NCBI GenBank assembly: GCA_037893225.1
Contig: JAZGUH010000204.1
Span: forward strand, 620,001-684,000
DNA: 64,000 nt
Direction: 5' to 3'
Origin: Hippasteria phrygiana
Taxonomy: Eukaryota; Echinodermata; Asteroidea; Valvatida; Goniasteridae
The notes beneath the pieces are model-generated. The model saw only the letters and a program-made list of their open reading frames with translations. It had not been told where the DNA came from and searched no databases. A program made the translations under genes and the position numbers. The first letter of the stretch is position 1. Every line of letters starts with the position of its first letter. This document shows positions 35,761 through 48,985 of the stretch, piece by piece.

Positions 35761-37531
35761 ATGAAATATCAACCAAATCCAGTAATTTTGACATGTATGT
35801 ATAGCTTAGATCTGGCGCTACATGTTGCAATCATCGGCGGCTTCCCAGAGTTAAAACTTGTGGAGAAAATTCGAACCTCGCAATGTTTATTTTCTTTCCG
35901 GCCAACATCTGTGTACATATTACTGTCTATTTATTGCTCCATGCCTGTCAAATTCCCTGGGGTATGGACTTGCTTTACTCATTCATAATTGCATGAAATA
36001 TCAACCAAATTCAGTAATGTTGACATGTATGTATAGCTTAGATCTGGCGCTACATGTTGCAATTATCGGCGGCTTCTTAGAGTTAAAACTTGTGGAGAAA
36101 ATTCAAACCTCGCAATGTTTATTTTCTTTCCGGCCAACATCTGTGTACATATTACCGTCTATTTATTGCTCCATGCTTGTCAAATTCCCTGGGGTATGGA
36201 CTTGCTTTACTCATTCATAATTGCATGAAATATCAACCAAATACAGTAATTTTGACATGTATGGATAGCTTAGATCTGGCGCTACATGTTGCAATTATCG
36301 GCGGCTTCTTAGAGTTAACACTTGTGGAGAAAATTCAAACCTCGCAATGTTTATTTTCTTTCCGGCCACCATCTGTGTGCATATTACCTTTTATTTATTG
36401 CTCCATGCCTGTCAAATTCCCTGGGGTATGGACTTGCTTTACTCATTCATAATTGCATGAAATATCAACCAAATGCAGTAATTTTGACTTGTATGTATAG
36501 CTTAGATCTGGCGCTACATGTTGCAATCATCGGCGGCTTCCCAGAGTTAAAACTTGTAGAGAAAATTCAAACCTCGCAATGTTTATTTTCTTTCCGGCCA
36601 ACATCTGTGTACATATTACCGTCTATTTATTGCTCCATGCCTGTCAAATTCCCTGGGGTATGGACTTGCTTTACTCATTCATAATTGCATGAAATATCAA
36701 CCAAATGCAGTAATTTTGACATGTATGTATAGCTTAGATCTGGCGCTACATGTTGCAATTATCGGCGGCTTCTTAGAGTTAAAACTTGTGGAGAAAATTC
36801 AAACCTCGCAATGTTTATTTTCTTTCCGGCCAACATCTGTCTATTTATTGCTCCATGCATGTCAAATTCCCTGGGGTATGGACTTGCTTTACTCATTCAT
36901 AATTGCATGAAATATCAACCAAATACAGTAATTCTGACATGTATGGATAGCTTAGATCTGGCGCTACATGTTGCAATTATCGGCGGCTTCTTAGAGTTAA
37001 CACTTGTAGAGAAAATTCAAACCTCGCAATGTTTATTTTCTTCCCGGCCACCATCTGTGTGCATATTACCTTTTATTTATTGCTCCATGCCTGTCAAATT
37101 CCCTGGGGTATGGACTTGCTTTACTCATTCATAATTGCATGAAATATCAACCAAATGCAGTAATTTTGACATGTATGTATAGCTTAGATCTGGCGCTACA
37201 TGTTGCAATCATCGGCGGCTTCTTAGAGTTCAAACTTGTAGAGAAAATTCAAACCTCGCAATGTTTATTTTCTTTCCGGCCAACATCTGTGTACATATTA
37301 CCGTCTATTTATTGCTCCACGCACGTTAAATTCCCTGGGGTATGGACTTGCTTTACTCATTCATAATTGCATGAAATATCAACCAAATCCAGTAATTTTG
37401 ACATGTATGTATAGCTTAGATCTGGCGCTACATGTTGCAATCATCGGCGCTTCCCAGAGTTAAAACTTGTAGAGAAAATTCAAACCTCGCAATGTTTATT
37501 TTCTTTCCGGCCAACATCTGTGTACATATTA
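35711..37531 (+). repeat. 1,841-bp 8-mer, copy 2
   Basis: This is the tandem partner of 33870-35690. The match breaks in the unit at 37371, which has ACCGTC and TTTTCTGGGG where copy 1 has ACTGTC and TTCCCTGGGG. Confidence 0.87.
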
Positions 37532-40174
37532 CCGTCTATTTATTGCTCCATGCCTGTCAAATTTTCTGGGGTATGGACTTGCTTTACTCATTCATAATTG
37601 CATGAAATATCAACCAAATTCAGTAATTTTGACATGTATGTATAGCTTAGATCTGGCGCTACATGTTGCATTTATCGGCGGCTTCGTAGAGTTAAAACTT
37701 GTGGAGAAAATTCAAACCTCGCAATGTTTATTTTCTTTCCGGCCAACATCTGTGTGCATGTTACCGTCTATTTATTGCTCCATGCCTGTCAAATTCCCTG
37801 GGGTATGGACTTGCTTTACTCATTCATAATTGCATGAAATATCAACCAAATACAGTAATTTTGACATGTATGGATAGCTTAGATCTGGCGCTACATGTTG
37901 CAATCATCGGCGGCTTCTTAGAGTTAACACTTGCGGAGAAAATTCAAACCTCGCAATGTTTATTTTCTTTCCGGCCAACATCTGTGTACATATTACCGTC
38001 TATGTATTGATCCATGCATGTCAAATTCCCTGGGGTATGGACTTGCTTTACTCATTCATAATTGCATGAAATATCAACCAAATTCAGTAATTTTGACATG
38101 TATGGATAGCTTAGATCTGGCGCTACATGTTGCAATCATCGGCGGCTTCTTAGAGTTAACACTTGTGGAGAAAATTCAAACCTCGCAATGTTTATTTTCT
38201 TTCCGGCCAACATCTGTGTACATATTACCGTCTATTTATTGCTCCATGCATGTCAAATTCCCTGGGGTATGGACTTGCTTTACTCATTCATAATTGCATG
38301 AAATATCAACCAAATCCAGTAATTTTGACATGTATGTATAGCTTAGATCTGGCGCTACATGTTGCAATCATCGGCGGCTTCCCAGAGTTAAAACTTGTAG
38401 AGAAAATTCGAACCTCGCAATGTTTATTTTCTTTCCGGCCAACATCTGTGTACATATTACCGTCTATTTATTGCTCCATGCCTGTCAAATTCCCTGGGGT
38501 ATGGACTTGCTTTACTCATTCATAATTGCATGAAATATCAACCAAATTCAGTAATGTTGACATGTATGTATAGCTTAGATCTGGCGCTACATGTTGCAAT
38601 TATCGGCGGCTTCTTAGAGTTAAAACTTGTGGAGAAAATTCAAACCTCGCAATGTTTATTTTCTTTCCGGCCAACATCTGTGTACATATTACCGTCTATT
38701 TATTGCTCCATGCCTGTCAAATTCCCTGGGGTATGGACTTGCTTTACTCATTCATAATTGCATGAAATATCAACCAAATACAGTAATTTTGACATGTATG
38801 GATAGCTTAGATCTGGCGCTACATGTTGCAATTATCGGCGGCTTCTTAGAGTTAACACTTGTGGAGAAAATTCAAACCTCGCAATGTTTATTTTCTTTCC
38901 GGCCACCATCTGTGTGCATATTACCTTTTATTTATTGCTCCATGCCTGTCAAATTCCCTGGGGTATGGACTTGCTTTACTCATTCATAATTGCATGAAAT
39001 ATCAACCAAATGCAGTAATTTTGACTTGTATGTATAGCTTAGATCTGGCGCTACATGTTGCAATCATCGGCGGCTTCCCAGAGTTAAAACTTGTAGAGAA
39101 AATTCAAACCTCGCAATGTTTATTTTCTTTCCGGCCAACATCTGTGTACATATTACCGTCTATTTATTGCTCCATGCCTGTCAAATTCCCTGGGGTATGG
39201 ACTTGCTTTACTCATTCATAATTGCATGAAATATCAACCAAATGCAGTAATTTTGACATGTATGTATAGCTTAGATCTGGCGCTACATGTTGCAATCATC
39301 GGCGGCTTCCCAGAGTTAAAACTTGTAGAGAAAATTCAAACCTCGCAATGTTTATTTTCTTTCCGGCCAACATCTGTGTACATATTACCGTCTATTTATT
39401 GCTCCATGCATGTCAAATTCCCTGGGGTATGGACTTGCTTTACTCATTCATAATTGCATGAAATATCAACCAAATTCAGTAATTTTGACATGTATGGATA
39501 GCTTAGATCTGGCGCTACATGTTGCAATCATCGGCGGCTTCCCAGAGTTAAAACTTGTAGAGAAAATTCAAACCTCGCAATGTTTATTTTCTTTCCGGCC
39601 AACATCTGTGTACATATTACCGTCTATTTATTGCTCCATGCCTGTCAAATTTTCTGGGGTATGGACTTGCTTTACTCATTCATAATTGCATGAAATATCA
39701 ACCAAATTCAGTAATTTTGACATGTATGTATAGCTTAGATCTGGCGCTACATGTTGCAATTACCGGCGGCTTCGTAGAGTTAAAACTTGTGGAGAAAATT
39801 CAAACCTCGCAATGTTTATTTTCTTTCCGGCCAACATCTGTGTGCATGTTACCGTCTATTTATTGCTCCATGCATGTCAAATTCCCTGGGGTATGGACTT
39901 GCTTTACTCATTCATAATTGCATAAAATATCAACCAAATACAGTAATTTTGACATGTATGGATAGCTTAGATCTGGCGCTACATGTTGCAATTATCGGCG
40001 GCTTCTTAGAGTTAACACTTGCGGAGAAAATTCAAACCTCGCAATGTTTATTTTCTTTCCGGCCAACATCTGTGTACATATTACCGTCTATTTATTGATC
40101 CATGCATGTCAAATTCCCTGGGGTATGGACTTGTTTTACTCATTCATAATTGCATGAAATATCAACCAAATTCA
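36246..40174 (+). repeat. 3,929-bp 17-mer, copy 1
   Basis: Seventeen units, including one 218-bp and one 231-bp unit, form a unit repeated in direct tandem. Rare markers present in both copies are TGCATTTATCGG (37667 and 41596), AATTACCGGCGG (39758 and 43687), TTGCATAAAAT (39918 and 43847) and GACTTGTTTTAC (40129 and 44058). This is the longest near-perfect HOR doublet in the window. Confidence 0.92.
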
Positions 40175-43100
40175 GTAATTTTGACATGTATGGATAGCTT
40201 AGATCTGGCGCTACATGTTGCAATTATCGGCGGCTTCTTAGAGTTAACACTTGTGGAGAAAATTCAAACCTCGCAATGTTTATTTTCTTTCCGGCCACCA
40301 TCTGTGTGCATATTACCTTTTATTTATTGCTCCATGCCTGTCAAATTCCCTGGGGTATGGACTTGCTTTACTCATTCATAATTGCATGAAATATCAACCA
40401 AATGCAGTAATTTTGACTTGTATGTATAGCTTAGATCTGGCGCTACATGTTGCAATCATCGGCGGCTTCCCAGAGTTAAAACTTGTAGAGAAAATTCAAA
40501 CCTCGCAATGTTTATTTTCTTTCCGGCCAACATCTGTGTACATATTACCGTCTATTTATTGCTCCATGCCTGTCAAATTCCCTGGGGTATGGACTTGCTT
40601 TACTCATTCATAATTGCATGAAATATCAACCAAATGCAGTAATTTTGACATGTATGTATAGCTTAGATCTGGCGCTACATGTTGCAATTATCGGCGGCTT
40701 CTTAGAGTTAAAACTTGTGGAGAAAATTCAAACCTCGCAATGTTTATTTTCTTTCCGGCCAACATCTGTCTATTTATTGCTCCATGCATGTCAAATTCCC
40801 TGGGGTATGGACTTGCTTTACTCATTCATAATTGCATGAAATATCAACCAAATACAGTAATTCTGACATGTATGGATAGCTTAGATCTGGCGCTACATGT
40901 TGCAATTATCGGCGGCTTCTTAGAGTTAACACTTGTAGAGAAAATTCAAACCTCGCAATGTTTATTTTCTTCCCGGCCACCATCTGTGTGCATATTACCT
41001 TTTATTTATTGCTCCATGCCTGTCAAATTCCCTGGGGTATGGACTTGCTTTACTCATTCATAATTGCATGAAATATCAACCAAATGCAGTAATTTTGACA
41101 TGTATGTATAGCTTAGATCTGGCGCTACATGTTGCAATCATCGGCGGCTTCTTAGAGTTCAAACTTGTAGAGAAAATTCAAACCTCGCAATGTTTATTTT
41201 CTTTCCGGCCAACATCTGTGTACATATTACCGTCTATTTATTGCTCCACGCACGTTAAATTCCCTGGGGTATGGACTTGCTTTACTCATTCATAATTGCA
41301 TGAAATATCAACCAAATCCAGTAATTTTGACATGTATGTATAGCTTAGATCTGGCGCTACATGTTGCAATCATCGGCGCTTCCCAGAGTTAAAACTTGTA
41401 GAGAAAATTCAAACCTCGCAATGTTTATTTTCTTTCCGGCCAACATCTGTGTACATATTACCGTCTATTTATTGCTCCATGCCTGTCAAATTTTCTGGGG
41501 TATGGACTTGCTTTACTCATTCATAATTGCATGAAATATCAACCAAATTCAGTAATTTTGACATGTATGTATAGCTTAGATCTGGCGCTACATGTTGCAT
41601 TTATCGGCGGCTTCGTAGAGTTAAAACTTGTGGAGAAAATTCAAACCTCGCAATGTTTATTTTCTTTCCGGCCAACATCTGTGTGCATGTTACCGTCTAT
41701 TTATTGCTCCATGCCTGTCAAATTCCCTGGGGTATGGACTTGCTTTACTCATTCATAATTGCATGAAATATCTACCAAATACAGTAATTTTGACATGTAT
41801 GGATAGCTTAGATCTGGCGCTACATGTTGCAATCATCGGCGGCTTCTTAGAGTTAACACTTGCGGAGAAAATTCAAACCTCGCAATGTTTATTTTCTTTC
41901 CGGCCAACATCTGTGTACATATTACCGTCTATGTATTGATCCATGCATGTCAAATTCCCTGGGGTATGGACTTGCTTTACTCATTCATAATTGCATGAAA
42001 TATCAACCAAATTCAGTAATTTTGACATGTATGGATAGCTTAGATCTGGCGCTACATGTTGCAATCATCGGCGGCTTCTTAGAGTTAACACTTGTGGAGA
42101 AAATTCAAACCTCGCAATGTTTATTTTCTTTCCGGCCAACATCTGTGTACATATTACCGTCTATTTATTGCTCCATGCATGTCAAATTCCCTGGGGTATG
42201 GACTTGCTTTACTCATTCATAATTGCATGAAATATCAACCAAATCCAGTAATTTTGACATGTATGTATAGCTTAGATCTGGCGCTACATGTTGCAATCAT
42301 CGGCGGCTTCCCAGAGTTAAAACTTGTAGAGAAAATTCGAACCTCGCAATGTTTATTTTCTTTCCGGCCAACATCTGTGTACATATTACCGTCTATTTAT
42401 TGCTCCATGCCTGTCAAATTCCCTGGGGTATGGACTTGCTTTACTCATTCATAATTGCATGAAATATCAACCAAATTCAGTAATGTTGACATGTATGTAT
42501 AGCTTAGATCTGGCGCTACATGTTGCAATTATCGGCGGCTTCTTAGAGTTAAAACTTGTGGAGAAAATTCAAACCTCGCAATGTTTATTTTCTTTCCGGC
42601 CAACATCTGTGTACATATTACCGTCTATTTATTGCTCCATGCCTGTCAAATTCCCTGGGGTATGGACTTGCTTTACTCATTCATAATTGCATGAAATATC
42701 AACCAAATACAGTAATTTTGACATGTATGGATAGCTTAGATCTGGCGCTACATGTTGCAATTATCGGCGGCTTCTTAGAGTTAACACTTGTGGAGAAAAT
42801 TCAAACCTCGCAATGTTTATTTTCTTTCCGGCCACCATCTGTGTGCATATTACCTTTTATTTATTGCTCCATGCCTGTCAAATTCCCTGGGGTATGGACT
42901 TGCTTTACTCATTCATAATTGCATGAAATATCAACCAAATGCAGTAATTTTGACTTGTATGTATAGCTTAGATCTGGCGCTACATGTTGCAATCATCGGC
43001 GGCTTCCCAGAGTTAAAACTTGTAGAGAAAATTCAAACCTCGCAATGTTTATTTTCTTTCCGGCCAACATCTGTGTACATATTACCGTCTATTTATTGCT

Positions 43101-44151
43101 CCATGCCTGTCAAATTCCCTGGGGTATGGACTTGCTTTACTCATTCATAATTGCATGAAATATCAACCAAATGCAGTAATTTTGACATGTATGTATAGCT
43201 TAGATCTGGCGCTACATGTTGCAATCATCGGCGGCTTCCCAGAGTTAAAACTTGTAGAGAAAATTCAAACCTCGCAATGTTTATTTTCTTTCCGGCCAAC
43301 ATCTGTGTACATATTACCGTCTATTTATTGCTCCATGCATGTCAAATTCCCTGGGGTATGGACTTGCTTTACTCATTCATAATTGCATGAAATATCAACC
43401 AAATTCAGTAATTTTGACATGTATGGATAGCTTAGATCTGGCGCTACATGTTGCAATCATCGGCGGCTTCCCAGAGTTAAAACTTGTAGAGAAAATTCAA
43501 ACCTCGCAATGTTTATTTTCTTTCCGGCCAACATCTGTGTACATATTACCGTCTATTTATTGCTCCATGCCTGTCAAATTTTCTGGGGTATGGACTTGCT
43601 TTACTCATTCATAATTGCATGAAATATCAACCAAATTCAGTAATTTTGACATGTATGTATAGCTTAGATCTGGCGCTACATGTTGCAATTACCGGCGGCT
43701 TCGTAGAGTTAAAACTTGTGGAGAAAATTCAAACCTCGCAATGTTTATTTTCTTTCCGGCCAACATCTGTGTGCATGTTACCGTCTATTTATTGCTCCAT
43801 GCATGTCAAATTCCCTGGGGTATGGACTTGCTTTACTCATTCATAATTGCATAAAATATCAACCAAATACAGTAATTTTGACATGTATGGATAGCTTAGA
43901 TCTGGCGCTACATGTTGCAATTATCGGCGGCTTCTTAGAGTTAACACTTGCGGAGAAAATTCAAACCTCGCAATGTTTATTTTCTTTCCGGCCAACATCT
44001 GTGTACATATTACCGTCTATTTATTGATCCATGCATGTCAAATTCCCTGGGGTATGGACTTGTTTTACTCATTCATAATTGCATGAAATATCAACCAAAT
44101 TCAGTAATTTTGACATGTATGGATAGCTTAGATCTGGCGCTACATGTTGCA
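40175..44151 (+). repeat. 3,929-bp 17-mer, copy 2
   Basis: The only difference from copy 1 that was noticed is ATCTACC at 41769 against ATCAACC at 37840; other synonymous-looking changes may have been missed. The match runs about 48 bp past one full period and ends inside the unit at 44083. Confidence 0.92.
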
Positions 44152-47100
44152 ATCATCGGCGGCTTCTTAGAGTTAACACTTGTGGAGAAAATTCAAACCT
44201 CGCAATGTTTATTTTCTTTCCGGCCAACATCTGTGTACATATTACCGTCTATTTATTGCTCCATGCATGTCAAATTCCCTGGGGTATGGACTTGCTTTAC
44301 TCATTCATAATTGCATGAAATATCAACCAAATCCAGTAATTTTGACATGTATGTATAGCTTAGATCTGGCGCTACATGTTGCAATCATCGGCGGCTTCCC
44401 AGAGTTAAAACTTGTAGAGAAAATTCGAACCTCGCAATGTTTATTTTCTTTCCGGCTAACATCTGTGTACATATTACCGTCTATTTATTGCTCCATGCCT
44501 GTCAAATTCCCTGGGGTATGGACTTGCTTTACTCATTCATAATTGCATGAAATATCAACCAAATTCAGTAATGTTGACATGTATGTATAGCTTAGATCTG
44601 GCGCTACATGTTGCAATTATCGGCGGCTTCTTAGAGTTAAAACTTGTGGAGAAAATTCAAACCTCGCAATGTTTATTTTCTTTCCGGCCAACATCTGTGT
44701 ACATATTACCGTCTATTTATTGCTCCATGCGTGTCAAATTCCCTGGGGTATGGACTTGCTTTACTCATTCATAATTGCATGAAATATCAACCAAATACAG
44801 TAATTTTGACATGTATGGATAGCTTAGATCTGGCGCTACATGTTGCAATTATCGGCGGCTTCTTAGAGTTAACACTTGTGGAGAAAATTCAAACCTCGCA
44901 ATGTTTATTTTCTTTCCGGCCACCATCTGTGTGCATATTACCTTTTATTTATTGCTCCATGCCTGTCAAATTCCCTGGGGTATGGACTTGCTTTACTCAT
45001 TCATAATTGCATGAAATATCAACCAAATGCAGTAATTTTGACTTGTATGTATAGCATAGATCTGGCGCTACATGTTGCAATCATCGGCGGCTTCCCAGAG
45101 TTAAAACTTGTAGAGAAAATTCAAACCTCGCAATGTTTATTTTCTTTCCGGCCAACATCTGTGTACATATTACCGTCTATTTATTGCTCCATGCCTGTCA
45201 AATTCCCTGGGGTATGGACTTGCTTTACTCATTCATAATTGCATGAAATATCAACCAAATGCAGTAATTTTGACTTGTATGTATAGCTTAGATCTGGCGC
45301 TACATGTTGCAATCATCGGCGGCTTCCCAGAGTTAAAACTTGTAGAGAAAATTCAAACCTCGCAATGTTTATTTTCTTTCCGGCCAACATCTGTGTACAT
45401 ATTACCGTCTATTTATTGCTCCATGCATGTCAAATTCCCTGGGGTATGGACTTGCTTTACTCATTCATAATTGCATGAAATATCAACCAAATTCAGTAAT
45501 TTTGACATGTATGGATAGCTTAGATCTGGCGCTACATGTTGCAATTATCGGCGGCTTCTTAGAGTTAACACTTGTGGAGAAAATTCAAACCTCGCAATGT
45601 TTATTTTCTTTCCGGCCACCATCTGTGTGCATATTACCTTTTATTTATTGCTCCATGCCTGTCAAATTCCCTGGGGTATGGACTTGCTTTACTCATTCAT
45701 AATTGCATGAAATATCAACCAAATCCAGTAATTTTGACATGTATGTATAGCTTAGATCTGGCGCTACATGTTGCAATCATCGGCGGCTTCTTAGAGTTCA
45801 AACTTGTAGAGAAAATTCAAACCTCGCAATGTTTATTTTCTTTCCGGCCAACATCTGTGTACATATTACCGTCTATTTATTGCTCCACGCACGTCAAATT
45901 CCCTGGGGTATGGACTTGCTTTACTCATTCATAATTGCATGAAATATCAACCAAATCCAATAATTTTGACATGTATGTATAGCTTAGATCTGGCGCTACA
46001 TGTTGCAATCATCGGCGGCTTCCCAGAGTTAAAACTTGTGGAGAAAATTCGAACCTCGCAATGTTTATTTTCTTTCCGGCCAACATCTGTGTACATATTA
46101 CCGTCTATTTATTGCTCCATGCCTGTCAAATTCCCTGGGGTATGGACTTGCTTTACTCATTCATAATTGCATGAAATATCAACCAAATTCAGTAATTTTG
46201 ACATGTATGTATAGCTTAGATCTGGCGCTACATGTTGCAATTATCGGCGGCTTCTTAGAGTTAAAACTTGTGGAGAAAACTCAAACCTCGCAATGTTTAT
46301 TTTCTTTCCGGCCAACATCTGTCTATTTATTGCTCCATGCATGTCAAATTCCCTGGGGTATGGACTTGCTTTACTCATTCATAATTGCATGAAATATCAA
46401 CCAAATCCAGTAATTTTGACATGTATGTATAGCTTAGATCTGGCGCTACATGTTGCAATCATCGGCGGCTTCTTAGAGTTAAAACTTGTAGAGAAAATTC
46501 AAACCTCGCAATGTTTATTTTCTTTCCGGCCAACATCTGTGTACATATTACCGTCTATTTATTGCTCCATGCATGTCAAATTCCCTGGGGTATGGACTTG
46601 CTTTACTCATTCATAATTGCATGAAATATCAACCAAATACAGTAAATTTGACATGTATGGATAGCTTAGATCTGGCGCTACATGTTGCAATTATCGGCGG
46701 CTTCTTAGAGTTAACACTTGCGGAGAAAATTCAAACCTCGCAATGTTTATTTTCTTTCCGGCCAACATCTGTGTACATATTACCGTCTATTTATTGATCC
46801 ATGCATGTCAAATTCCCTGGGGTATGGACTTGCTTTACTCATTCATAATTGCATGAAATATCAACCAAATGCAGTAATTTTGACTTGTATGTATAGCTTA
46901 GATCTGGCGCTACATGTTGCAATCATCGGCGGCTTCCCAGAGTTAAAACTTGTAGAGAAAATTCAAACCTCGCAATGTTTATTTTCTTTCCGGCCAACAT
47001 CTGTGTACATATTACCGTCTATTTATTGCTCCATGCCTGTCAAATTCCCTGGGGTATGGACTTGCTTTACTCATTCATAATTGCATGAAATATCAACCAA

Positions 47101-47548
47101 ATGCAGTAATTTTGACTTGTATGTATAGCTTAGATCTGGCGCTACATGTTGCAATCATCGGCGGCTTCCCAGAGTTAAAACTTGTAGAGAAAATTCAAAC
47201 CTCGCAATGTTTATTTTCTTTCCGGCCAACATCTGTGTACATATTACCGTCTATTTATTGCTCCATGCATGTCAAATTCCCTGGGGTATGGACTTGCTTT
47301 ACTCATTCATAATTGCATGAAATATCAACCAAATTCAGTAATTTTGACATGTATGGATAGCTTAGATCTGGCGCTACATGTTGCAATTATCGGCGGCTTC
47401 TTAGAGTTAACACTTGTAGAGAAAATTCAAACCTCGCAATGTTTATTTTCTTTCCGGCCACCATCTGTGTGCATATTACCTTTTATTTATTGCTCCATGC
47501 CTGTCAAATTCCCTGGGGTATGGACTTGCTTTACTCATTCATAATTGC
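44152..47548 (+). repeat. Mixed zone with short-range copies
   Basis: 44180 to about 45540 resembles 42092-43450 at an offset of 2,088 bp (nine units), with a few differences such as CCGGCTAAC at 44454 and AGCATAGATC at 45054. 45243-45700 resembles 47085-47540 at an offset of 1,842 bp. Units with GACTTG at 30-35 become frequent from here to 61000. Confidence 0.75.
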
Positions 47549-48985
47549 ATGAAATATCAACCAAATGCAGTAATTTTGACTTGTATGTATAGCTTAGATC
47601 TGGCGCTACATGTTGCAATCATCGGCGGCTTCCCAGAGTTAAAACTTGTAGAGAAAATTCAAACCTCGCAATGTTTATTTTCTTTCCGGCCAACATCTGT
47701 GTACATATTACCGTCTATTTATTGCTCCATGCCTGTCAAATTCCCTGGGGTATGGACTTGCTTTACTCATTCATAATTGCATGAAATATCAACCAAATGC
47801 AGTAATTTTGACTTGTATGTATAGCTTAGATCTGGCGCTACATGTTGCAATCATCGGCGGCTTCCCAGAGTTAAAACTTGTAGAGAAAATTCAAACCTCG
47901 CAATGTTTATTTTCTTTCCGGCCAACATCTGTGTACATATTACCGTCTATTTATTGCTCCACGCACGTCAAATTCCCTGGGGTATGGACTTGCTTTACTC
48001 ATTCATAATTGCATGAAATATCAACCAAATCCAATAATTTTGACATGTATGTATAGCTTAGATCTGGCGCTACATGTTGCAATCATCGGCGGCTTCCCAG
48101 AGTTAAAACTTGTGGAGAAAATTCGAACCTCGCAATGTTTATTTTCTTTCCGGCCAACATCTGTGTACATATTACCGTCTATTTATTGCTCCATGCCTGT
48201 CAAATTCCCTGGGGTATGGACTTGCTTTACTCATTCATAATTGCATGAAATATCAACCAAATTCAGTAATTTTGACATGTATGTATAGCTTAGATCTGGC
48301 GCTACATGTTGCAATTATCGGCGGCTTCTTAGAGTTAAAACTTGTGGAGAAAACTCAAACCTCGCAATGTTTATTTTCTTTCCGGCCAACATCTGTCTAT
48401 TTATTGCTCCATGCATGTCAAATTCTCTGGGGTATGGACTTGCTTTACTCATTCATAATTGCATGAAATATCAACCAAATACAGTAATTCTGACATGTAT
48501 GGATAGCTTAGATCTGGCGCTACATGTTGCAATTATCGGCGGCTTCTTAGAGTTAACACTTGCAGAGAAAATTCAAACCTCGCAATGTTTATTTTCTTCC
48601 CGGCCACCATCTGTGTGCATATTACCTTTTGTTTATTGCTCCATGCCTGTCAAATTCCCTGGGGTATGGACTTGCTTTACTCATTCATAATTGCATGAAA
48701 TATCAACCAAATGCAGTAATTTTGACATGTATGTATAGCTTAGATCTGGCGCTACATGTTGCAATCATCGGCGGCTTCTTAGAGTTCAAACTTGTAGAGA
48801 AAATTCAAACCTCGCAATGTTTATTTTCTTTCCGGCCAACATCTGTGTACATATTACCGTCTATTTATTGCTCCACGCACGTCAAATTCCCTGGGGTATG
48901 GACTTGCTTTACTCATTTATAATTGCATGAAATATCAACCAAATCCAGTAATTTTGACATGTATGTATAGCTTAGATCTGGCGCT
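47549..48985 (+). repeat. Block repeated at +4,844 bp (left copy)
   Basis: This block matches 52393-53829. Rare shared markers are CCTTTTGTTTATT (48626 and 53470), CTTGCAGAG (48559 and 53403) and CATTTATAATT (48914 and 53758). One difference is TTCTCTGG at 48423 against TTCCCTGG. It forms the first part of a 20-22-mer HOR. Confidence 0.85.
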
